Source: Treponema sp. UBA3862
Lineage (GTDB): Bacteria > Spirochaetota > Spirochaetia > Treponematales > Treponemataceae
Reading direction: 5' to 3'
DNA length: 40,605 nt
Assembly: GCA_002392405.1 (NCBI GenBank)
Contig: DGGY01000039.1
Coordinates: 1-40,605 of the forward strand
The translations under genes were made by a program, and so were the position numbers. Below, in pieces: positions 35,543 through 40,605 of this stretch (positions within the stretch are counted from its first letter, which is position 1; every line of letters starts with the position of its first letter). Under the pieces are notes generated by a model. That model was given only the letters and a program-made list of their open reading frames with translations. It ran no database searches and had not been told where the DNA came from.

Positions 35543-37339
35543 TTAGAATGAAATTACTGCGTAAAGTGAAAGAGCGCGGTTCATAAATGAATCAGGATCC
35601 CCGATATCAGAAAGGCTTCTGTCAGTATCCCAGTCCATCCATGGTTTTAAATACAACTGTTTAAAGCCTGCTCCAAAACCAAAATGAACGTCTCCGTCAC
35701 AGTTAAATATAAACTGAGCACCAGCCTCAATTGCATAACCGATAAATACAAAATCGCCGCCGTAAGCCAGATTTCCAACAATCTTAGCATAAGGACTCAC
35801 ACCAAAACTTCCCATTTTTACAGGAACACGGAAGCCGCCGCCCATACCAAATGCAGCAACATCTTCCTCGTGGCCGTAAATATCAACTGATTCAGAATGG
35901 AACATAATGCTTGTTCCCCAGATTCCCCCGCCGTTTTCAAAGAAATCTGCACTTACCCTTATTGCAAGGTCTTTTCCGTTTAAGCTTGATTCTACACCTG
36001 CAGAAAGAACAGTGTTATCCCAGCTGTTAATTTCAGGACTTTCAAAATAAGAAGATGATTCTGATTTTTCAGTCTTTTTATTATTCTTCTTTGAAGATGA
36101 TTTTTTAGATGCATTTTTTGAGTCTTCTTCTTTTGCATCAGAACTGATTTTTTCAATGCGCCATAAACCGTGTTCTTTCTTCCAGGTCAAAGTAAATTTT
36201 GCAGCCTTTTCAGAATCAGAAGTATATTCAACTCCATAAACACCGTCAGTTTCAGAAATACTACCTGCAGAATACTTGGCACCGTCATTTGATTCAGCAC
36301 TGTATTTTTTCCATAACTGATAGGCACAGGCATAGCGGAGACCTTCAGCAGGATCATAACTGAAAGCATCAAGAACAGAGCTGCGTACTTTTGAAGGAGC
36401 AAAATGAAGAACAGAATCAAAATCTTTCTGTCCCTGAGTTGAAGCCCTTTCGTAAGAAATGTATTTTGCAACCGAAGTAAAATTACCGCTTAAATCCATA
36501 AGCACTTCAGCAAGTTTTTTAGAACGTTCCTCAAGCGCTTTTTTAGAATCACTGTCATCAGCCTTTTTCTGAGCCTTATTAATCATAGTAAGAATAACAG
36601 AAGAAGGAATGGCAAAATTAGTTGAATCACGGTAAGTAGCTTTCCAGGTGTTAATACCGGCTACTTCATAACCTGCAGTGCCCTTAGAAGAAGAAATCAT
36701 AAGAGGACCGCCTGAGTTTCCGCCGTCAACCTGAGCCGAATGCTGGATTAAAGGAGAAACAGCAGGATCAAGAAGATCCTTTATACGAGCCCTTGCATTA
36801 GTAACAGTTCCTTTTCCAAGCTGCCATACAGGAGAACTTCCGAGTCCAGGAAATCCAGCCGACCATACTTCCTGACCGTCAGAAACAGCAGAAGAAGAAA
36901 GAGTAAGGCCTTTTTTGAAAGGTTTTTCACCGTCCTTAAAACCTAGAATTGCAATATCAATTTCATCATCAGTTAAAAGAACAGTAAGATTTTCATACTT
37001 TTTCAATTCACCGCTGTCAGCATCCTCAAATTCAATGGAAGCAGAAGCAGCCTGTGAAACTACATGACGGTTCGTGATAACATAGTTAGTTCCGTCAGCA
37101 GCAACATAAACAAAGCCTGAACCAAAAGTTCCTTTAAGATAAGAATCTACATAATTAGCGTATGTAGAACTTCCGTTTTCTTTTAATTCATCACGATAAT
37201 TTTCAAAGTATTTTACATGTTCAGGAAAATACTGCTGGCGTACAACTCCTACATAGTCACGAATCTGAGAGAAGCAGAACGGAGTCAGTAAAAAAAGAAA
37301 AAGCGATGTAAAAAGCTTTCTGATAAAACTCTTGTGCAT
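35543..37339 (-). CDS. Secreted trypsin-like protease with probable C-terminal outer-membrane beta-barrel
   Basis: 598 residues. A signal peptide (about 1-24, TPFCFS) is followed by an S1-type serine protease domain with His92 (TNRHVV), Asp128 (EIDIAIL) and Ser209 (GGNSGGPL) in the right order. A helical stretch follows (about 255-330), then a b-rich domain and a Ser/Lys-rich linker (SKKNNKKTEKSESSS). The last about 160 residues alternate hydrophobic and polar residues in strands with many Gly and aromatic residues and end in a terminal Phe (YAVISF), the signature of outer-membrane b-barrels. No PDZ domain is seen, unlike DegP. GAGGA precedes the ATG. Confidence 0.85.
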   Translation of the reverse strand: MHKSFIRKLFTSLFLFLLTPFCFSQIRDYVGVVRQQYFPEHVKYFENYRDELKENGSSTYANYVDSYLKGTFGSGFVYVAADGTNYVITNRHVVSQAASASIEFEDADSGELKKYENLTVLLTDDEIDIAILGFKDGEKPFKKGLTLSSSAVSDGQEVWSAGFPGLGSSPVWQLGKGTVTNARARIKDLLDPAVSPLIQHSAQVDGGNSGGPLMISSSKGTAGYEVAGINTWKATYRDSTNFAIPSSVILTMINKAQKKADDSDSKKALEERSKKLAEVLMDLSGNFTSVAKYISYERASTQGQKDFDSVLHFAPSKVRSSVLDAFSYDPAEGLRYACAYQLWKKYSAESNDGAKYSAGSISETDGVYGVEYTSDSEKAAKFTLTWKKEHGLWRIEKISSDAKEEDSKNASKKSSSKKNNKKTEKSESSSYFESPEINSWDNTVLSAGVESSLNGKDLAIRVSADFFENGGGIWGTSIMFHSESVDIYGHEEDVAAFGMGGGFRVPVKMGSFGVSPYAKIVGNLAYGGDFVFIGYAIEAGAQFIFNCDGDVHFGFGAGFKQLYLKPWMDWDTDRSLSDIGDPDSFMNRALSLYAVISF

Positions 37340-37436
37340 AAAAAATCCTCACTACAATTTTTTGTTATATTATCAAATTTACAGAAAGTATTCAAATCAA
37401 ATCTATGAATATTGAGATTTATCAGGATGCATAAGG

Positions 37437-37769
37437 CTATTTTACGTAACAACTTTTATGCAGGGCACATCGGGGATTAAAAAAAGATGAACACTTTCTG
37501 CATTTTACAAGGCTGCTGTACTCATCATAAGAATACAAGGTGCCGCAGACACCGCACATTACGCTGTCATTTTCATTACTGTCAACCGGGGAAAAAGCGT
37601 GACTCTCAGCCATATCATGACACTTATAGCAGGAATAAAACTTTCCGCATTTACCGCATCTGTTTGCAATAATATCAAGTTTTGAAGCGTAATGAATGCA
37701 CCGCCCCTCATCATCAGTGATGAAACCATAAATATCTCTTGATGTCTTTCCCGCTTTCAAAGCATTCAT
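37437..37769 (-). CDS. CHY-type zinc-finger protein
   Basis: 110 residues. The order of Cys/His pairs fits the CHY zinc finger: GRCIHY, CGKCGKFYSCYKCHDMAESH, CGVCGTLYSYDEY, CRKCSSFFNPRCALH. Such proteins bind several zinc ions; relatives include mitochondrial Hot13 and ubiquitin-ligase finger domains, but bacterial members have no known function. ATG 37769 is chosen; an upstream ATG at 37814 is poor. Before it lie TGC-TATTCT and a 7-nt T-run, a leaderless-type layout. Confidence 0.78.
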   Translation of the reverse strand: MNALKAGKTSRDIYGFITDDEGRCIHYASKLDIIANRCGKCGKFYSCYKCHDMAESHAFSPVDSNENDSVMCGVCGTLYSYDEYSSLVKCRKCSSFFNPRCALHKSCYVK

Positions 37770-37818
37770 AAAAAAAAGAATAGCACATATCTCTTTTTTT
37801 TTGCAGCAGGTCACTTCA

Positions 37819-37961
37819 AGCCCCGATATATCCTCTTTTACACACTATAGTAACAGTCTCAAATCCCGCTTTCCGCGGCTCCGGCGTCACAGCGCCTCCG
37901 GTAGCCGGGCCGTCCGTGTCCGTCCCGGCTACCCGCATCCGCGGCCGCTCCAATCGGGGCT
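37819..37961. repeat. GC-rich palindromic island bounded by a short inverted repeat
   Basis: The 9-bp inverted repeat AGCCCCGAT (37819-37827) / ATCGGGGCT (37953-37961) bounds about 125 bp. Inside, from about 37865, is a dense GC-rich block with GGTAGCCGGG (37900-37909) / CCCGGCTACC (37924-37933) and GGCTCC/CCTCC-type steps. It stands out from the AT-rich flanks. The whole gap 37770-38169 has no convincing gene; open frames there are artefacts of GC content. Confidence 0.6.
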
Positions 37962-38169
37962 GGGATGGAAAAATATAAAGGAGAAGTCTTTTCATCCTCA
38001 CATGAATTATAAGATACCGCCTAAGAATCCGGCCCTGTTCCTGATTCTTTTCTGCCATAATAATTCGCTCATATAAATCTCCAGTATTTGTTTTTGACAC
38101 AGTTTTAGAACCGTGATAGATTTAGTTTAATATTACAAAAACATAATCTTAAAAAGGCAATGGTAATTT

Positions 38170-39348
38170 ATGAAGAGAGTTTTATTTGTACTTACAATCA
38201 TTTTGTCTTTAATTTCCTGTACAACAGAAGTAACAAAAATAATAAATGATGAACCTAAGAAAGTCGTTCACTACAAAGTAAATTACAATAGTTCATACGA
38301 GGGCACGCCTGACAGTTTCGTATGCGAAAGCGGTTATGTCTTAACAGAAGAAGATTTACCGGTAATAAACCGCGAATATCATTCTTTCATAGGTTGGTAT
38401 GATGAAAAAGGGATAAAAATCTCAAAGGGATATAAAGTATTATATGATATAATTTTAGAGCCAAAATTTGAATGGGACACACAACATTACCGGTATTTTT
38501 TCAGGACGGGAGATTTTTATATTGATGACAAAGGATATAAATGCTCTAAACCTAACGGAAAGCTGATAAGTTCGACAGTAAATCCATTTGAAATTAAGGC
38601 TTATATTGGTGGACAATTAACATTTTTATTATGTGATTATTTCTTTTCATCAAGAAATTTTGAGTATAAAAACAATGATATCTTTATTTCTAGTGAAAAT
38701 GGAATTAATGTAGACCGCCGTGATAAGTTTTGTGGATTTAAATCCTTATCAAAAAAAGAAAATAGTTTTAATCAATTCTCTATTATTAATGAGCATGCTT
38801 TGTATACGAATCTATCTGATATTGATTTTTCTCATACTTATTCTATTTTTCATTTAGGCGGATTTATTAAACATACTTGTAATCCTTGTGATTATACATG
38901 GGATGAAATATCTTTTTTAGCCTTATACGATAAAACAGAAGACTCTTATAGTATTATATATATTAATAATGACGGTTGTTTGTATAAGAAAGATAATCTC
39001 ACTTATGAAATGGATGATGTTTTTAGGAGTAGTGTCCTGTACCAAGAAGTTTTTGAAGAATGGTCAGGGGATTGGAGTAAAAAAGACAATAATAATGCTC
39101 CCAAAATTAAAACAGTAAAACTTAATGAAATAATATTTGGAGTTACCTCACAAAATTTATTATCTTACTATGATTCTTCTAATAATCAGTTATTAGGTGC
39201 ATATCGTATTCTTCCATATTATTCTGATGAAAATTATAATTATCCTGATGCACCTTATAATGACCAGAAGTTTTTTAATGAACTTGAATTTATGAATATG
39301 GAACAAACAAACAATGATGTCTATCTTGAACTGTGGCATTTCGATTAA
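38170..39348 (+). CDS. AT-rich lipoprotein with an InlB/Listeria-Bacteroides-type repeat
   Basis: 392 residues. The lipobox ILSLISC (Cys about 17) predicts a lipoprotein. Residues about 33-95 match one InlB B-repeat-like b-grasp unit (HYKVNYNSSYEGTPDSF to SFIGWYDEKG to ILEPKFE), often found in surface adhesins. The rest (about 100-392) is not recognised. Base composition and codon use are more AT-rich than in the neighbours, pointing to recent acquisition. The Shine-Dalgarno AAAGG is weak and about 13 nt away. The 3' end overlaps a small antisense ORF. Confidence 0.8.
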   Translation: MKRVLFVLTIILSLISCTTEVTKIINDEPKKVVHYKVNYNSSYEGTPDSFVCESGYVLTEEDLPVINREYHSFIGWYDEKGIKISKGYKVLYDIILEPKFEWDTQHYRYFFRTGDFYIDDKGYKCSKPNGKLISSTVNPFEIKAYIGGQLTFLLCDYFFSSRNFEYKNNDIFISSENGINVDRRDKFCGFKSLSKKENSFNQFSIINEHALYTNLSDIDFSHTYSIFHLGGFIKHTCNPCDYTWDEISFLALYDKTEDSYSIIYINNDGCLYKKDNLTYEMDDVFRSSVLYQEVFEEWSGDWSKKDNNNAPKIKTVKLNEIIFGVTSQNLLSYYDSSNNQLLGAYRILPYYSDENYNYPDAPYNDQKFFNELEFMNMEQTNNDVYLELWHFD

Positions 39349-39473
39349 CACTGATATATATAATATTCGATAACCTTACCCTCTTTAACTGTAACGCTCG
39401 ACTGTAAAGTATCTACAAAGCTTCTCTTAAAGTGGGTAAATTTGGTTCTCGGATTAAACCATTTTTCAATCAT
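39345..39473 (-). CDS. Small 42-residue ORF, possible gene or remnant
   Basis: MIEKWFNPRTKFTHFKRSFV begins a 42-residue frame of natural-looking composition that ends CAGTGTTAA, overlapping the lipoprotein's stop on the other strand. GATAAT with exactly 6 nt to the ATG (39485-39480) gives it the same leaderless layout as other genes here. No family is recognised, and it could be a decayed fragment. Confidence 0.3.
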   Translation of the reverse strand: MIEKWFNPRTKFTHFKRSFVDTLQSSVTVKEGKVIEYYIYQC

Positions 39474-39476
39474 AAA

Positions 39477-39557
39477 CTAATTATCTTTTATTACTGACGG
39501 CAGTGTTGGTGTTTCAATACTCTTGAAAGCATTTTGATTTATTTTGTCTGTAAAATT
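39477..39557 (-). pseudogene. Truncated coding tail next to the outermost 5S-tail copy
   Basis: A frame reading NFTDKINQNAFKSIETPTLP and ending SVIKDN-stop has a protein-like composition but no start codon. It begins exactly where the 34-bp 5S-tail repeat (39558-39591) ends. It looks like the C-terminus of a gene cut by recombination at the repeat. This is a reading by eye only. Confidence 0.3.
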
Positions 39558-39591
39558 AACAGGACAAAAAAAAGCTGGCAGCTACCTACTT
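39558..39591 (-). repeat. 5S rRNA tail copy 1 (34 bp)
   Basis: Identical over 34 bp to 39990-40023, which is the 3' end and trailing T-run of the true 5S gene. On the minus strand it holds the 5S 3' end GTAGCTGCCAGC and T8. Confidence 0.9.
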
Positions 39592-39596
39592 AAACA

Positions 39597-39906
39597 AAAC
39601 GCTACGCGTTTCGTTTGAATGTAAGGAAGGATTATATTTTCGCTGGCGCGAAACTCAATTGTGTGCATGGAGGCACACTCACCGGAAAACTATGACAGCA
39701 GTTTACTGCTGTCAATAAACAGAAAACAGGGATGTTTTCTGTTTATACGCATGCTGAAAAGTAGGTTCATTCACTGAGTCAAAAATATATTTACTGTAAA
39801 TTAATTAATAACTGATGTTTAAAATAAAAAAGCTGGCAGCTACCTACTTGGCGGCACTTCGTGCCTTGCAGGTAGGGAAGATTTTACCGTGCGCAAAATG
39901 CGCACG
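39597..39906. repeat. Array of seven different perfect hairpins
   Basis: Stems: 39597-39611 (AAACGC), 39638-39653 (TTTCGC), 39661-39678 (GTGTGC), 39693-39714 (TGACAGCAG, loop TTTA), 39715-39746 (13 bp, ATAAACAGAAAAC), 39853-39865 (GGCAC) and 39888-39906 (CGTGCGCA, loop AAA). They do not share sequence. An outer stem GCAGGT/ACCTGC (39868-39873, 39907-39912) encloses the last one. The whole gap 39474-40005 contains no convincing intact gene. Confidence 0.8.
39826..39849 (-). repeat. 5S rRNA tail copy 2 (24 bp)
   Basis: It shares 24 bp with the 5S 3' end but lacks the CAGGAC side that copies 1 and 3 have. It splits the hairpin region into two spacers, 39592-39825 and 39850-39989. Confidence 0.85.
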
Positions 39907-39928
39907 ACCTGCCCCGCACTGTGCAGAC

Positions 39929-39945
39929 CTGCACATGCGGGAAAG
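39929..39945 (+). repeat. Inverted 17-bp piece of the 5S gene
   Basis: CTGCACATGCGGGAAAG on the plus strand is the exact reverse complement of 40021-40037 inside the 5S gene, about 75 bp away. It could pair with the 5S 3' region or mark an inversion junction. Confidence 0.85.
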
Positions 39946-40005
39946 AAATTTTACTGATTCTTTTCTGATTTACTGTGGCTATGAAATTCAACAGGACAAA
40001 AAAAA

Positions 40006-40113
40006 GCTGGCAGCTACCTACTTTCCCGCATGTGCAGTATCATCGGCGTAAGAGAGCTTGACTTCCGTGTTCGGAATGGGAACGGGTATTACCTCTCCAC
40101 TATGGCCACCAGC
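40006..40113 (-). rRNA. rrf: 5S ribosomal RNA
   Basis: On the minus strand it begins CTGGTGGCCATAGTGGAG and contains the universal CCGAACACGGAAGTCAAGC region and GCCGATG, ending GTAGGTAGCTGCCAG. The ends pair as helix I. The length of about 108 nt is a little short but within range. A T8 run follows the 3' end. It lies 127 bp after 23S in the usual order. Confidence 0.97.
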
Positions 40114-40240
40114 ATTTTAATCTGATTAATTTGTCTTATGCATTCAAGTTATACAGGCCTGCACAAAACTTTTTTGTAAAAGTCTTTTCGAAAGAAACTT
40201 AAGGCAGACATCCTTTTTTTAAGGATGGAAACGATAATAT

Positions 40241-40605
<365 letters not shown>

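Noticed and set aside
37801..38100. Overlapping ORFs of 91-94 residues in the GC island
   Set aside because: Open only because of GC-rich sequence; no ribosome binding site and low-complexity Arg/Pro composition.
37770..38169. tRNA or other structured RNA gene in the gap
   Set aside because: No cloverleaf, no T-loop GGTTCGANTCC or equivalent was found on either strand.
39558..39990. Integron attC sites
   Set aside because: No RYYYAAC/GTTRRRY core was found around the repeats, and no integrase gene is in the window.
39558..40023. CRISPR array
   Set aside because: Three unevenly spaced copies that match the 5S gene; spacers of 234 and 140 bp are far too long.
39815..40051. 78-residue plus-strand ORF across the 5S tail copies
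   Set aside because: It is antisense to 5S; its KKLAATY repeats are just the translated 5S-tail repeat.

Overview
The window looks like a chromosomal segment of a spirochete, most likely a gut- or rumen-type Treponema. The reasons are treponeme-like neighbourhoods (polysaccharide genes next to a quinoline oxidoreductase-like molybdenum hydroxylase; yebC-ruvC-ruvA-ruvB-queA), many short lipoproteins with spirochete-type lipoboxes, the TIGR03545/TIGR03546 pair, an outsized signal peptidase I, and AT-rich codon use broken by GC-rich hairpin repeats between genes. The genus is inferred, not proven.

Layout. 1-4882 (+): the end of a CapD-like sugar dehydratase, a DegT-type aminotransferase, then a tightly overlapping three-gene molybdenum-hydroxylase-like operon whose large subunit has lost the usual cofactor motifs. 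4885-9261 (-): queA, ruvB, ruvA, ruvC and yebC, with a GC-rich hairpin island between ruvB and queA and a cluster of strong hairpins between yebC and ruvC. 9396-12133 (-): a two-gene envelope pair (TIGR03545/TIGR03546), divergent from neuB (+) and followed on + by hisS. 14667-17878 (-): a lipoprotein, a Nudix hydrolase, two small membrane proteins and a large lipoprotein. secA (+) converges with lepB (-) over a 44-bp repeat and a bidirectional terminator. lepB is divergent from a class I fumarase plus an orphan Hpt protein (+). 24934-30975: tatD (-), a 70-aa protein with a very strong ribosome binding site (+), and the lon-rlmI-miaA operon (-). 31016-34156 (-): an FHA protein, a PPP-like phosphatase and a membrane Ser/Thr kinase, a compact phospho-signalling operon. 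34291-37339 (-): a secreted trypsin-like protease fused to a probable outer-membrane beta-barrel, followed by a lipoprotein and a secreted acidic protein. 37437-39473: a CHY zinc-finger protein, a GC-rich island, an AT-rich InlB-repeat lipoprotein and small ORF remnants. 39558-40605: the end of an rRNA operon (23S 3' part, then 5S, both on -), preceded in window coordinates by copies of the 5S tail and a run of unrelated perfect hairpins.

Two signals stand out. First, genes that begin transcription units repeatedly carry a -10 box with exactly 6-7 nt before the ATG and no Shine-Dalgarno (lon, FHA gene, lepB, fumarase, TIGR03546 gene, hisS, secA, perhaps neuB and the CHY gene), whereas operon-internal genes carry clear Shine-Dalgarno sequences. 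This points to widespread leaderless transcription. Second, the 5S rRNA 3' end is present in three direct copies and one inverted piece, with hairpin-filled spacers and a truncated coding tail abutting the outermost copy. This resembles an integration or recombination hotspot built on a 5S gene.
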